64,000 bases of DNA from contig NC_080574.1 of NCBI RefSeq assembly GCF_029962835.1, forward strand, positions 22,232,001-22,296,000, in the 5' to 3' direction. The notes under the pieces are model-generated. The model was given only the letters and a program-made list of their open reading frames with translations. It had not been told where the DNA came from and did not search any database. Positions 50,201-62,094 of this stretch are shown here, in pieces. Within the stretch, counting starts at the first letter, position 1. Every line of letters starts with the position of its first letter. The DNA is from Magnolia sinica. Taxonomy: Eukaryota; Streptophyta; Magnoliopsida; Magnoliales; Magnoliaceae. The translations under genes and the position numbers were made by a program.

Positions 50201-53200
50201 TCATTGAACTTGCATCCTGCTGACAGCCTTTAACTGCAGTGGAACCCTCAAAATTTTATTTACGATTTTTTGTAAAAGAAAAGAAAATCTCTATCTATAT
50301 GGACAGCTATAGAGAGTGCAGATGTAAACTATGATTCATCGGTCATCACAACTTGAAGCCTTTGTGTGTCCATAATTTGGAGATGAAGATTAAAAATAAA
50401 TAAAAAAAATTAACAATGTCTTAATACTTGATAACCAAAACTTATTTTTCTGCTTAAGCAAAAGTCCCACACCCATATTTGCAGGTGTCCAAGTTACCTT
50501 GTTGGTGATTCTTCTTTGATAATTGCACTTGGAGCTTGACATATTGTAAGTAGTGTGGCTTTGAGGTGTGGAGACTCTCTCCTAGCTGTGCTTTGGGGGC
50601 TATGGAAAGAGCGAAATAACAGATGCTTTCGTAATTTGTACGGCAGTCAAAGAGGTGTCTTTTTCGGAGAAAATCTTGTGTTGGAATGGGCAAGGGCTTC
50701 TCATTCAATTGAAGCCTCTTGTTTGAGTGCATTATCGTGTGGGTTGTTTGCTTTGGGTTTTCTTTTCCTTTCGTTTCGTTTCTGTTTTCTTTGTATTCTT
50801 TTGGCTTTGCTGCCCAATTGATAAATTGTGATCTTTCAAAAAAAGACATATAGTAGATAGTTGCATTTTATTGTAGAGAAATAATCCAGTGCTCTTAGAA
50901 CACAAACTGATGGTGCTCCTAGTTGCATTGGGACATTTGGACAGTCCAGTTGATTGATCTGAGCTATGCATTATGTCTATCACGATTTCATGGGCTACCA
51001 TGCAAAGCTCACATTGATTGAACCATTCTAAACATCCCGATCAATTGACAATAAAATGAATGGTCGAGATCATTTATATAAAAGCTGGTCCATTCAACAA
51101 ATTGAGCCATCTGTTTATCAGGGCACACCATGGATTGCTTATGATTCTAATAATTTTATTGGGAACCCTAACTATCCCATCTGTGGCTTGGAAAATGGAT
51201 TGCTATAAAAGCAAGACCATCTTATGGAGATCATCTGATTGGCTAGACTTTTGCATAGTAGCCCAGGAAATGTATTTTCAACCTAATGGACTGCCCAGAT
51301 AGGTTTGATTAGACTATCCAAGTGCCCTGAAGGAACTAGGAACAGTAAAACTTATAGTGCCATGAGAGCACTGGTTCATTTCTCGTATTGTAATGTTAAT
51401 TGAAAAACTAATACATTGAAGGGTTTGATTAACCAATTTTTATATGCTTAAAATTTGTAGTTATTTTGTACAAATATATTTGCATATTTCAGTATTTAAA
51501 TAATATTCTTGCCTTTATAAAAATAAAATAAAATAAAATAAAAAACACAGAAGAAGAAGAAGAAGAAGAAGAAAGAAAGAAAGAAGATTTCTAAATCAAG
51601 AGATTCTTTGAGTGGCTTCTTCTCCCTTCTATCAATTGCTTCCTAGTTGGATTTCACTCCTTGATGTCAACCTTGATGGGTTTGAGCCGATCTTACACTC
51701 GTGACCACTATCTTTTAATTTTTGTTTTGTTTTTTTGTTTTTTTATCAGAACCTAAACAGGATTTGGTGCATATAAGAACTGTGTCTACTTTGTGGTGTG
51801 CTTTCAATGCACATAAGTTGGATATTGTCCCAAAACTTGGACATGAGTCAATCTGTATTAGAGATGATATTCTAAAAGTCTACCAACAGCCATCTTCAAG
51901 AATAAAAGTGGAACATTGTGTGCAGCATATAGCTGGAACTTCATCATGTCTTTTTCCATAGTTAAAAGATTTATTTGCCTTATCTGTCACCTACAACCTG
52001 CTGTAGATTAACTTGGCCAACAAACCATTCTTGAATTTTGTCCTTAAAAAATATATGACATTTCAAGAGCAAGCTTGGAAACCAAAATTCTGCATGCCAA
52101 TGAAAAATATTGTATCATACAACTGGTTGTAGGTGATTCATCCTCATTTGCTTTTATTTAAAATTTTAGTTTATGATTTTGACTTTGGCGAGTGTTACAT
52201 AGGTTTTTAGCTTGATATCATTATCATTGTTCTATATTTTATTAGATGAGGTTTTCTAAGCCCAGATGTGTGCATAAGGTTGTTCATGTAAACACCAACA
52301 TGTGTGCCCACACGGTGCACATGCATGAGATCTAGCTGTCCATCACGTGGGTCCCATCATATACGTCCCCCGGAGCCTGGACCCAAAATCAGTCTGGTCT
52401 AGTCACATCTGGCATGCACAATGATAATAGTCGTATGGTTTAGAAAAACTTGCACAAAGTTCTGTCAGCCGTCCGTTTCTCTTGTAAATTGTGGGCCACC
52501 TGTTGGTCTAACTAGCCTGATTTTTGTTCCAGAGAATTAAAAAAAGATGTGAATCACCTGATGGACAGCTTGGATCTCATGCCGATGTGCCACGCTGGCA
52601 CATGGTTGCATGTACATGAGATGCCTAGGACATGCATGTGGGCTTAAGAGATCTCTTGTTAGGAAATTTTGTGATTGACTTAGTTTGATGGATTCATTTT
52701 TCTTTTTTCATTCTTGATGGTTTAATATTTAACATAATGGAAAGAATGAACGACCCATAAATGATTTCCTGTTTGCCATTCATCACTTTTAATTGTCATT
52801 AAATTTCCTTTTGTAGACTTATCCCATGAGGCTCTTGTTTTCTTGGCTCAAATATTCTATGAAGTATGAAGACATTGTGTAGTCTTTGTATGTTGAAAAG
52901 CCTTCTTTATGAGGAGTTTATGCTATAACTTGATTTCCTGTTTGCTATATGTGTGTTGAAAAACTGCTAAAACTTGATTTGAACTTGACTTAATCAGGCA
53001 TAAGGAGTTTATGCTTTAACCCACGTTCTCATTTAGTTTTTGCTGGATCAACTGCCGGATATTCTCATTGTTGGGACCTTCGGTAATCTTTTATATCACT
53101 CATGCTTGTTGTGAAAGTTCTATTCGGTCTATTTCTTTGAGAGCACTAAAAGTTATGATGCTCCTAGTTGCAAAAGACATGTAAATTCCAATCAATCAAT

Positions 53201-54143
53201 CTGGTCTGTGTTCAGTCTATCCCACCCTTCATGGCCGCCATGACAAATCACGTATAATCGGTCCAATCAACAATTTGAGTCACCCATTTTGTGGGACTTG
53301 TCATGAATCGCCCTTCTGCATAGTTGGCAGGTTGATTCCGGTGGCTCCTTTGGAAAGAAAAAGTGGAGAATTGCCTTGATGGCGACTTTCTGGGCAATTT
53401 GGATGTAAAGGAATAACTGCCGTTTTTGTAACACGAGGGGTTCTAGTGAATAGCGATGTTGTTTCAGGCAGGGTTGCCATTCATATCAGGAGTGGGCTAC
53501 CTGAGCTTCCTTTCTTTCTTGGTTTCTTTTGTTTGCTGTTTTGCCCTTCGTTTCTGTTTCTCTTTTTGGCCCCTGGCATTGATAATATTTCATCTTTCTA
53601 AAAAAATGAAAAAAGAAGCCTAGAGACGTTCACGAGGGCACCCTTTAGCAGTGAAATCTGTAAATCATGAGCAAAAGATATGGGGCAATGCAATTTTTTC
53701 ATGTTTGGCATTGCTTGTCGACTGTGGATCTATGAAAGGAAATGAATTGGTTTTTTTTCCCCCATCTTTCTGGCAGGACAATGAGACCTCTATGGGAGAG
53801 GCGAATAAGTCCAAATGTCATTTACTCCATGCAATATATGCAGAACGACACTTCGACACTAGTTGTCGGGGGTATTGATGGTGTGCTGCGTATTTTGGAT
53901 CAGAACACAGGCAAATTTCTTGCAGGTTATGTGATGGATAAAAGTACCACAGCAGTGACCCCCTCTTGTAGTAGACTGGGCACTGTTGAGAAGAAAAAGG
54001 TGAAGGCTCTGCCAGAAGACGCCTGCATTGATGGTACACCAAGACACCTACGGCCACCCATCACGTGTGTGGGTGTTGGAATGAAGAAGGTTGTCACCAC
54101 ACACAATGGCAAATACATCATGATGTGGAAATTCAAAAATTAG
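33028..54143 (+). CDS. F-box / WD40-repeat protein (At3g52030-like)
   Basis: Likely the substrate-recognition subunit of an SCF ubiquitin ligase; the F-box would bind the SKP1-like partner and the WD40 propeller the target. Nine exons join in phase to 430 residues: 33028-33179, 39868-40068, 40346-40400, 41005-41103, 47923-48026, 48391-48480, 50016-50155, 52998-53082, 53777-54143. The F-box is at about residues 21-51 (SLDADLLCKIFASLDHFDL). WD-type strands follow, with GVGDKVLRMWSSESYKC, IVGLVGTRICIW, YIDPEAVIGCEDGTARVF, SGPITCLALTDEL and the C-terminal THNGKYIMMWKFKN. The sequence agrees along its length with the Arabidopsis F-box/WD-40 protein as I remember it. ATG 33028 fits its MEPSKARASPR start (here MEASSVRASPR). 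Two introns exceed 6.6 kb and hold LINE fragments. Natural targets are not inferable from sequence. Confidence 0.93.
34400..35059 (+). mobile_element. L1-type LINE, 3' fragment
   Basis: Encodes the C-terminal zinc-binding region of plant LINE ORF2: CLICYQNEESIDHLFLHC followed by VWENFLLLFGVSWVIP. It ends with GATAAAGAGTTCATTATTTC and a poly(A) run at 35048-35059. Lies in intron 1 of the F-box/WD40 gene, sense orientation. The 5' limit is not sharp. Confidence 0.8.
35060..38356 (+). mobile_element. L1-type LINE, reverse transcriptase to tail
   Basis: Begins in the reverse transcriptase (VPKKGGVESLKDFRPISLIG). It continues with IVCRLNIEKAYDHFKWDFV, LRGLRQGDPL and FVDDTLL, then LVKYFWDRVIEKME. 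It carries on beyond a 946 bp insertion to the zinc-binding end and an A-rich tail at about 38337-38356. There are many stops. The YADD-type catalytic box reads FVDD, the usual plant L1 form. Lies in intron 1 of the F-box/WD40 gene, sense orientation. Confidence 0.85.
36252..37197. mobile_element. Mutator-type nonautonomous element nested in a LINE
   Basis: Perfect 9 bp direct repeats CTGCAAACC flank it (36243-36251 and 37198-37206). Tips read AGTGTTTTGAATAG and, in reverse, TAGTGTTTTAAATAG. Near each end are inverted words such as GTAGCG and CTACACGCTATG. Removal restores the LINE frame context (EEVCKP). No transposase is seen. Similar TTTTGAATA tips occur at 46413. Confidence 0.9.
38357..39867. 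other. rest of intron 1, no gene recognised
   Basis: AT-rich intron sequence. A short leftward open frame at 39178-39390 has no recognisable motif. The segment 39590-39867 leads to a TTTTTTTAG acceptor. Confidence 0.5.
41480..44262 (+). mobile_element. L1-type LINE in intron 4
   Basis: Begins near the end of the endonuclease/linker part (LAEAEDLEKPFSMKEIKEDV). The reverse transcriptase follows (IVCKLDIEKAYDHICWEFL, VLVNGSPNGCFKASGGLR), then KVNMAKSEMLGAGTSKEEV and the zinc-binding end near 43780. The tail is a (CT)n run at 44205-44241 plus an A-rich stretch. Stops and shifts are frequent. Sense orientation relative to the F-box/WD40 gene. Confidence 0.85.
42055..42250 (+). repeat. ~95 bp tandem duplication inside the LINE
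   Basis: The piece GGTGCCTTTGTAG through CATGCTCATTGTCCATGAG, including GGTGGCGCTTGACCAGG or GGTGGTGCTTGACTAGG, occurs twice in a row with about 90 percent agreement by eye. Confidence 0.85.
44925..45055. mobile_element. short MITE-like element
   Basis: Tips AGGGCTGTCAACAATCCAGG and, in reverse, AGGGTTGTCAATGGCCCAGG form an inverted repeat. The middle is made of GGGCTGGGCC-type words. Lies in intron 4 of the F-box/WD40 gene. Confidence 0.65.
45300..45615. mobile_element. nonautonomous element with TTTTCAATAATGG tips
   Basis: Left AAGGTTTTCAATAATGGTAATGG and right, in reverse, AAAGGTTACACAACAGCCATTATG then GGTAGCGG. Words such as TAACGGCC and GGCCGTTA are spread through it in both directions. 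It resembles the elements at 36252 and 46413. The target duplication is not clear. Confidence 0.5.
46255..47516. mobile_element. MITE-like element split by a nested insertion
   Basis: The left tip TAGGGTTGGTAATGGGCTGG and the right tip in reverse (CTAAGGGTGGCAATGATCCAG) form an inverted repeat. Both arms are rich in GGGCCTGG words. The element at 46413-47133 sits inside it. Confidence 0.55.
46413..47133. mobile_element. nested nonautonomous Mutator-like element
   Basis: Near-perfect 9 bp direct repeats flank it: CCTCCATAT on the left and CCTCCATCT on the right. Tips are GGTTTTGAATATTGGTATCGG and, in reverse, CGGATATGAATATCGGTATCG. It is filled with GATACGAT- and TATCGG-type words on both strands. 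It is the inner member of a two-level nest in intron 4 of the F-box/WD40 gene. Confidence 0.7.
47701..48484 (+). repeat. source copy of a duplicated segment (F-box/WD40 exons 5-6)
   Basis: This stretch from GTAAAGAAATTAGAACTTCA through exon 5, intron 5 and exon 6 to the GTAT donor recurs at 62095-62891 with about 95 percent agreement by eye. The exons here are intact, so this is the functional copy. Confidence 0.92.
50525..50846 (+). mobile_element. L1-type LINE, 3' end
   Basis: Encodes the LINE ORF2 C-terminus (LLAVLWGLWKERNNRCF, then WARASHS) and ends with ATTGATAAATTGTGATCTTTC and an A run. About 320 bp remain. Lies in intron 7 of the F-box/WD40 gene, sense orientation. Confidence 0.75.
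50889..51374. mobile_element. MITE with CCAGTGCTCT termini
   Basis: Both tips read CCAGTGCTCT inward, followed by an imperfect match that includes GTTGCATTGGGACATTTGGAC on one side and GTTCCTTCAGGGCACTTGGAT on the other. A truncated relative lies at about 53143-53330 (GAGCACTAAAAGTTATGATG, GTGCTCC-like words). In intron 7 of the F-box/WD40 gene. Confidence 0.75.
51375..52280. other. intron 7 interior
   Basis: No gene seen. Contains AAATAAAATAAAATAAAA and a (GAA)n/(GAAA)n run at 51551-51585. A short open frame at 51722-51961 has no recognisable motif. Confidence 0.55.
52290..52645. mobile_element. MITE-like inverted repeat in intron 7
   Basis: GTGCACATGCATGAGATCTAGCTGTCCATCA on the left pairs with GATGGACAGCTTGGATCTCATGCCGATGTGCC on the right. 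CATGTGTGCCCACAC and CATGCATGTGGGC words lie at the outside. No target duplication was identified. Confidence 0.7.
53335..53615 (+). mobile_element. L1-type LINE, 3' end next to exon 9
   Basis: Reads KKKWRIALMATFWAIWM then RNN, the plant LINE ORF2 C-terminal motif. It ends with TTGATAATATTTCATCTTTC and an A-rich tail. It truncates the MITE relative at 53143 and lies about 160 bp before the last exon of the F-box/WD40 gene, sense orientation. Confidence 0.7.
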
Positions 54144-56012
54144 CTGGTAATATGCAGTTTTGCCCCATTTATTTCTCCTTTAAATTATAATCTTCAACGC
54201 ATCCTCAATTAAATTGTCGTCCACTTGATTATTAGTTTTGGGTTGTTTCAAGTGATACCAGAGGCAAACTAGTGCATTTGAATCCATGTTGTGAACAAGA
54301 TGGTATTATTTAAGTTTTAACATCACCTCTTTCTGATATTAAGACATTGGTGTGGCCCACCTGGTAATGTAAACCATTGATCTGATTCGAATTGTAGGCT
54401 CAGGATCGATTTGGATGGGCCAACATATATTGTTTATTGGATTGAGTAAAAGTTCAATTGAGCATTACCTATTTTTGTATGAAGAAGCTATGAATGGATG
54501 TGCTTGTCTCTTGGGCATCAAGAATGGTGTGAAATGACCGTTCCAAGATTATCCCAATTGAACTAATCTCTGCTATGTATAATATCTGCTATATATACCA
54601 AGAGTAGCCAGGGGAAAAATTAGTAGTTAAAGAGTGGTGTGAACCTTGCATTATCGATAGGCACGGCAACTGGTGGGCCTTGGTTTGGTTCAGGCACAGA
54701 TTTTTAACTGGTCAGACCAGGCCTACTCAATATTATATTATTGATTTTGGCAGGCCCAGGCCTGGCATTACAATCCCCAGTCTTAAACCAGAAGAGAGTC
54801 TAAGTAATTTACAAGAAAAAAACCAGTCTCCGACCATCCACTAGACGCTCCAGCCTGAAAAATCTGATACTGTGGTAGAGTATGGCAGTTGATATGCAGA
54901 CGCTAAGAAATTGTAATGTAATAGCATGGAATGAACTCGAACCAAAACCATAAGAAATTGTAATGTAATGGCATGGAATGAACTCAAACCAAAACCATAC
55001 AAGTAAAGGATAGACGAGTGAATTGGCTGACCGAGTCACTCCGACAACCCACCTGAGTCACAACTTGACTCGGGACCAAATGAATGGGCCGTGAGTTGCC
55101 AATTAAAAAAACCATAGCCTAGAAGGCTTGAGAAGGAAAAAAATAAAAAGGATAGATAATATCCCACAAGTACCAAAAGAAACGGAGCCACAATTAGGAA
55201 GATTTGTGGCTTCATCGGAACAATGGCCTAGATCACCAAATGAAGGGCCCCACATGTACCAAGATCATGCTTTGAGGTGTTGGCAGAGGAGAAGACAATG
55301 ATAGGTTGTTTGGCTCCCTGGAAAGTTACCTTCCAGAAACGCCTCTTTTGAGCAAAACTACAGTTCATGTTGTGTATTTGGATGTCACTCATCAGAATCT
55401 TCGCCATAGGATGCATACAAATACAGTTTCTGAGTTCCACAGAATTACATTACTCGTGCCCAAACATGACATAAAGAATCTCTTTCTCGGAGTGACCCGA
55501 TCTGGCCCAGCCCCAAAATGGATAAAAACCCAATTTCGTACTTGAATTTTCATAACCTATCAGTTGACAAGCTACACATGCGCAAAGAAATAGACATTTT
55601 AGAGGAACGAAATCAACGGAGATAGATGGTTGCCTAAGATATAACACGTCCATACAAAGTTGGGTCAGGAGGGTCAGTGGGCTGCACTAAACTGACTTGA
55701 ACCCAACTACCAACCCCAAAGCTGATCTGGCCATGCATGCAGGGCCCAAGTGAAGCCCATGGTCCAAGCCCAACCCAGAACCTGGTCACAACTCACAAGC
55801 GATACCTGGCACATTGTCACCCTCATCCTAATGAGCTCTAGAGCAACAAGTTTGAAATAAAAATTGCGGAACCAAAAATAATAATAATAATAATAATAAT
55901 CTAATCTGCACACCATTGGTTTTATTTTCATCTTGGATAAATTCAAAGACACGTTTAAATAGTAAATCTGAAAGTAAAAGGGCAAGCACCTCAAATACAA
56001 CAGGCATACTAT
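54144..56012. other. intergenic region between convergent genes
   Basis: The F-box/WD40 gene ends at 54143 and the ALDH3 gene ends (leftward) at 56013, so their 3' regions face each other. A 52 bp direct duplication lies at 54906-55003 (AAGAAATTGTAATGTAATRG, CATGGAATGAACTC). Words of the GACTCGG type lie at 55040-55080 and an (AAT)n run at 55877-55901. No gene is supported. Confidence 0.6.
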
Positions 56013-56149
56013 TTAGACTCTAGGCCATCCAATCAAAGCCAGAATTAGGCCTATGATATCACCATTGAGCAGGGCCCTCAGCAACCTTTGTTTCTTGGGT
56101 GTGTAAGGCGGATACCTGGCAGAAGCTTCTCCTCCAAAGCCGAGTGACT

Positions 56150-56315
56150 CAGTTTGAGTCATGCCTAGTCACTTCAAGTCAACCGAGTCGGCGAACTGAC
56201 TTGACAAGCCTGGCCAAGTCTCGACCGAGTCGAGCAAGCCATCAAGTTACATGGTGACTCAGCCTAGTTTCATAGAGTAACCGAGCTTTAGAACTATGGA
56301 TTGAAAGGGTACTAA
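56150..56315. repeat. GACTCGG/GAGTCA-type dispersed repeat
   Basis: The stretch is made of words like GAGTCA, CCGAGTCGG, ACTTGAC and GACTCAG in both directions. Similar words lie at 55020-55080 and 20660-20700. It occupies the place where a coding exon of the ALDH3 gene should lie. Confidence 0.6.
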
Positions 56316-57298
56316 TGTGCGAAAATCCTGTTCTCATGGATGTAAATATTACATGTTTCACCAGGCATTGTTCTCCCACAGACTACCTAGGCAGAAAATC
56401 ATCTATTCTGGGCATTTTGACCATCATGTATGAATGTATGCATGTTGTGCTTATGTATGCATGGGAAAATGAAAAGAGGATCACATGTATGCAGGTGTCG
56501 TTGATGAGCATCCCCCCTGCAGAGACTGCATTCACAAAATCCTTCTCGAGCTGCTTGTTCTTGGTGAAGAGATATGCAGCAGGAGGCTTCGATTTCGAGT
56601 TTATAGCATTGAAACTATCTTCCACCTTGTCAACCTATCCAAGCCCAACAAAAGAGAAATCTCAGAACATGATGAGTAAAACCATTTCTCGTTTCTATGT
56701 TTCAGGGTATCAATGAGGAATTCTCACCGTAATGATAGGAAGTAAAGGGCCAAATATTTCTTCATTCATTATTAAGGAGTCTTGTGGAACATCCAGTAAG
56801 ATCGTCGGGGCAATAGTTCTGTAACAACATGAAAATGCTCTTAGAGTCGGTGGACAGTTGTTTTATGAAGATCCAACAAATAAAGTGCAGATTGACACTT
56901 ACGGTTGCTTTTCATCCCGTTGGCCTCCATGGACAATCTTACCAGCAACCTTTTCGTCATCCAAGAGCTTTGCTAAGCGCGAGAAATGGTTGGAATTTAC
57001 AATGCGAGACAAGTCTTTTGATTCCATTGGATCCTTCCCATAGAATTTCTCCAATGTATGTTTGAAAGCATCTATCTGTTGGATAGAAATATCAAGGAAA
57101 GAACACAAAACAGAAACCTCAAAGATAACAACAAAACCTTGATAGAATTTTTACCAGTTTTGGAGCAAATGATTTCCGTGTTATGACGTAATCGGGGGCA
57201 ATGCAAGCTTGTCCATTATTGCATGCCAACTTACCTGCAATAATTCGTTTACTGCAACCTTGTGACACAAAGACGCACCAACATTAGCTTCCCAGTTA

Positions 57299-57490
<192 letters not shown>

Positions 57491-57905
57491 TCAGCCATCA
57501 GATTACAAAACCTCGAAAGTGGGGGAAGAACGATTAATGCATTTAAGATTTTCAAAAGGAGTTTAAGATGAACTGGAATACAGGCTTGGTTATGTGTCTA
57601 TCAAAATAAGCCTCATGCATGGAATCTCCAGAGTGGATAAATCCAAGTTGAAAAAGAAAGCTAAGAATCCTTAAGAACATCATATAACGGGTGAAAACCT
57701 GTATAGAATATTTTGTCCCAGCGCTGCTCCAGCAGCGCAGTTGTTTCAGCAACAGCCCCCTCTACGATTCGTGCGACAGATCTGTCTAGATATTCTGGTA
57801 ATAATCTTGCCATTAACGAGGATGTAGCTGGTGAAATTTCAGATGGTTTTAAGACCACAGCATTGCCAACTGCAATAGCTCCGATGACTGGATCAAGAGA
57901 TAACA

Positions 57906-59922
57906 CTGGAAAGAAACAAAAAACAAAAAACAAAAAACAAATTGTGAATAATTAGATTTGTAATATGAGCATGCATCTGATCTGTGCACGGTCAACGCTT
58001 TACAGTACTATTTTAAAGGTAACAAAAGCAGAAGTGTAATAGTATGCAATATCTCAGCAGGTGACAAGAAGAACAAAAGCAAGGCTCATTGCGGACAGAA
58101 AACAAATTTAGTGAGACAATGGCTCCTACCTCTCTGATGTAAATTTCTAATGAGCTCTATGCTGTGTTAATAAGGGTTCATTTGGATGCACTCTCAGACT
58201 GAATTGCAACCATTAATCTAATGTTGGACACACTAGGAGTATGTTTGGTGCCAAATTGTAATACCTTGGGATCAAAAATAAGGGGATGGAGCTCAAAACT
58301 GCAAAGATGATACAAGTTGGGACTTGAAGGAACACAACTGCAATTTTGAGAGCTCTTCCCCATGATGACTGGGAAACGTTATTACCATTCGGTCATCTCC
58401 TCATGTTTAAGATGACTGTTCGCAATCCAAATCACTTTTGCATCCAAGAGCAGCATATAAGAACTGAACTGCCATTTGAAATGCATGATATGATACACTG
58501 ATTAATATTTAAGATGCAGAGCCATATCCCAGTCTAATTTCAATCCAATTGAAAATATTGGATGAATACAAGTAACAGCGAATCAATCAGCCAATGATTT
58601 GCCATGACTAAGGTGGACACATGCAACAGAAAACAATATATGGCCGAACAAATATTCAGCCAGTAACAAGGCTAGGAGCCCTTTTTGAACACAATGCAGA
58701 GTTAGTGTACTAACATGCATATGCACAACGGTACATTTTGTGTTTGCACATGATCATTGGCATGCTGCACCGTGCTGCCCCCCCACAAATTTAACAGTCT
58801 CGATCAGTCTCCAATATCAACACTATATCAGCAGAGATGTTTTTGGTTGTGAAGATTTGGGAGAAGTTGGTCACATGATTATTTGTGGAAAGCATATGCA
58901 GTTATGCATATGGTTGGTGAAAATTACCACATTGCCTCCGTTTTATGCCAGTTATGATATTACAAATCTGTACAACTGTGACATCACATATCTAGCAATT
59001 AAGAAGTTCGTGCACTTCCAAACACATCGACCAATATATTTGGCGTAGACAACGGTAATGAATTTGTATCAATAACTAAAAGATCCAGAACATATCAGCT
59101 TTAGTGAAGGTAATCAACCCTTTCTATCACAAATAACATGAGGCTGCTGAAATAAGCATTTTGTCATTTCATACAATTGCATCATTCATGGACCACTCAA
59201 CAAAGACAATTTGGACATGAACCCTAAGATTGAGAGTAAAAAAGATAGGGAATATAACATTTCAAAAAGGCAAATCCAGGGAAATGCTTCTCTCATTAAT
59301 CACATATGGATTTGAAGGTTTCCTTGACTTTATCAAAATTCTACCTAAAAGTGCATAACTGAAAATGAGGCATTACCTTGCAAAATCTTAGGCCTTACAA
59401 AAGTTATGAATCTAGTCCAAAATTGCCTAGATTAGGAAATCAAGGCATGGCCACTCTAAGCCTATTGTGGGCCCACATGGGTGTCTTGGGACATGTTTGA
59501 ATTGACCTTAAGAAGAGCAGAGTCAATGTGCTTAGTTTCATCGGATGAAACCAATGAGGTATTCCTACGGAATGATGAGAAGTAACAAGCATTCCACTGG
59601 AGAAATGATGTGTACATTTTTCACATCATTTATATTAATGAAGTAACAGTAGTAAAGGGTGCGTCAGCAGCAGTATTTTAAGCAGGATATTTGTGGCAAC
59701 ATGCCAACGCCTCAACGCACCACTGCACACGCGCGCACAAGTATGCATATTTATATTTTAACAAATGAATTAGTGATATCTGGCATAGACATGTCCAATA
59801 TGAGTATATGTCCCTGGTTGTGTGTGCGCGTGTGCGAAAATCAGAAGGTGCTTTAGTTCATGGCATAACCAAGCTTAACAATAAGAAAATTGAGTCATTT
59901 GAGGAATCGGATTCGGTCATAC
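57906..59922. other. 2 kb intron of the ALDH3 gene
   Basis: Between the exons ending PF and starting LSLDPV. I see no gene or clear transposon, only AT-rich sequence and an (AAAAACAAAA)n run at 57916-57940. Confidence 0.6.
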
Positions 59923-60231
59923 AGAAGGGATAGTTCCAGGCTGAAATGACCAAGACAACGCCTAGTGGTTCTGATACAATTTCTGCTGATGAAGGGAAAC
60001 TTGTCAATGTAGTTTTAGCCTACACAAATGTAAAGAGTTTGCATTATTGATTCTCACCTCTTGCTAATATCACCCACTTAAACAAATGAGTCATAAAAAA
60101 ATGTAAATATGAATAGCAAGCAATGGCTGTAACTCTTTCCTTACTTAGAGAATAGCACATACCCGTTCCGGTTTCATCCAATGTTTGAATTCCTTGAGTG
60201 ACACCTTACATGAGTTCTTTGTCATGGATAT

Positions 60232-62094
60232 CTGCACTATGAATGGCATGAGTCAAATATGAAGTATAGACCAGTAGATGATGTTGTTAATATGCAGATT
60301 GGAATGACATCTTATTGTAGCATCTCTCTCTCACAAATTCATTCACACAAAAAGAGCTATGATATGAAAGCCTTCAATAAGCTAAATAAATATTTAACTT
60401 CCAGACATTGATGGTGTTTTTTAAACCATTTCAGTATTGATAAATAGGGGTATGGCATGTGTGACACATGTGCAGCAAGGAGGGGATGGAGAAAAAAAAA
60501 GGATAGAGATTCAGAGGGGGGAGATGGAGAGTAAAAAAGGAGAGAGCAGGTGTGTGCTACACAGATAGAGAGAGAGAAGGGAATGGTAGACCCATCCTCT
60601 CTGTTTTCCTTGTTGTGGCTCACTCAAGTACCCAATCTGCCTAATTTTTGGATTGACGTCCTAACATTGGTTGACGAGTCATCATGGTAGGCCCCATAGA
60701 GACTTTATTGCACATTCTCCATTATAAGATGCTTTGTGCAAGCCACATGTAGAGAAGAGGAGAGACTGGTGCAGGCTATATGCATGAAAAGAAATAAAAG
60801 GAGGTGGGCTTGATCTAGGCCTTTCATGCCGCATTGTGCAGTAAAATTTCAACCATCCCTTACAAAGTACATATATTTTTAACGATATCTTGCCATCTAA
60901 TAACTAAAATTCCTAAGACTAATTTTGAGGGGAAAATGTCCAAAATTACTGGCGTTATATACATTGATAATAAATCTTTGCTTCGCGAAACTGCCTTTCA
61001 TGATAAATAGAAAATATGTTTTACATTAATTGGTATGTTCATCAGCGTGGCAGACCGTGCTTTTCACTACATTTGGAGATAAAGCACCTTAAATGTTGTA
61101 GCACCTTAAATGTAGTATAAACTTCCTTTTTCTTTTTGCAAGCCAATTAATTGATGAATGGAACATTGTAAATTTTGGTAGGTGCTTTAGGTGAAGTTCA
61201 ACCAAATAATTCTCCATAGAGAAGCATGAGAGGAACAACTTTAGTGTCACTAGGTACCTTTATCTCATGCACTATGCCATCCATACAGGAAAGCATGAAT
61301 CAGCCATCTGTGGTTGAAATCACTTCAGTGTTCATTTTAGCCAGTCTTTTTATTAGTGGTATCTAATGCTTTGAAGTGAAACTTCTCAACAATGAGGGCA
61401 GTCAGGGACTGGACTGGATGGCTCTTGGTTCACCGAGCAAGCTCCTTTGCTGCTTGGTAAGGTATGGTACTGTTCGATGAAGGAAACAAAGACAAAATGA
61501 CCCACAAAAGGCCCTCCCCAATTTGAATTACCAAGCATTTGGAAGTATCCTCAGATTTGGGTTTTGGTCAAATCTGGGGTGCATTTGAACGTGCCGAGTA
61601 TCTGGGGTGGGCACTAAAAAACACAATCCATATGGGCATGTTATCACATTCATCCTTCCACCCCCAAAACAACACTCTTTTCGAAATGCTACTTTGGCAA
61701 TTCCTAAGATTCCCACCTCCATTACCGATTCCTAAGATACTCCCCAACCCACCCTTAATCACGACAATTACCAACCAAACAGAATTCAAACTCCTTGGAC
61801 GAATCATTCCCCATTCGACATGTTCAAGAACGCCGCAACCGATTCACCAGAGCACCCGGCAAATCCAAAACACCCTAAAAAAAACCCTCCAGTGCTCAAT
61901 TCACCGCAGCAGCACAAGACATCCTGAAATTAGTTACTGCCACCAACAACCGACAACTCTATTTGACTATGCTGTAACTACGTATAATAAATTTCCATGT
62001 CCTTCCCAAAACTCAATCGGAGAACCATTAATGAACTAAAGAAACAAGATGATCAAGAGCGAATTCTTCAACGAGACTATCAATCAGAATCCAA
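60232..62094. other. upstream of the visible ALDH3 exons
   Basis: No exon encoding the N-terminal ALDH3 part was found on the minus strand. A GAGA-rich stretch lies at 60480-60600. The open frame at 61539-62039 (plus) is Pro/Ser/Thr-rich without a known motif; read in reverse it also stays open in part. I do not assign a gene. Confidence 0.45.

Noticed and set aside
56320-56400. Weak likeness (CTGCCT, GTGGGAGAA, TTTTCGCAC on the minus strand) to the missing ALDH3 exon
   Set aside because: The match is short, has a stop and lacks the GESGMG and YHGKFSFDAF residues; it may be chance.
61539-62039. A 166-residue open frame on the plus strand
   Set aside because: Pro/Ser/Thr-rich with no recognisable motif, no splice pattern and partial openness on the other strand; not supported as a gene.
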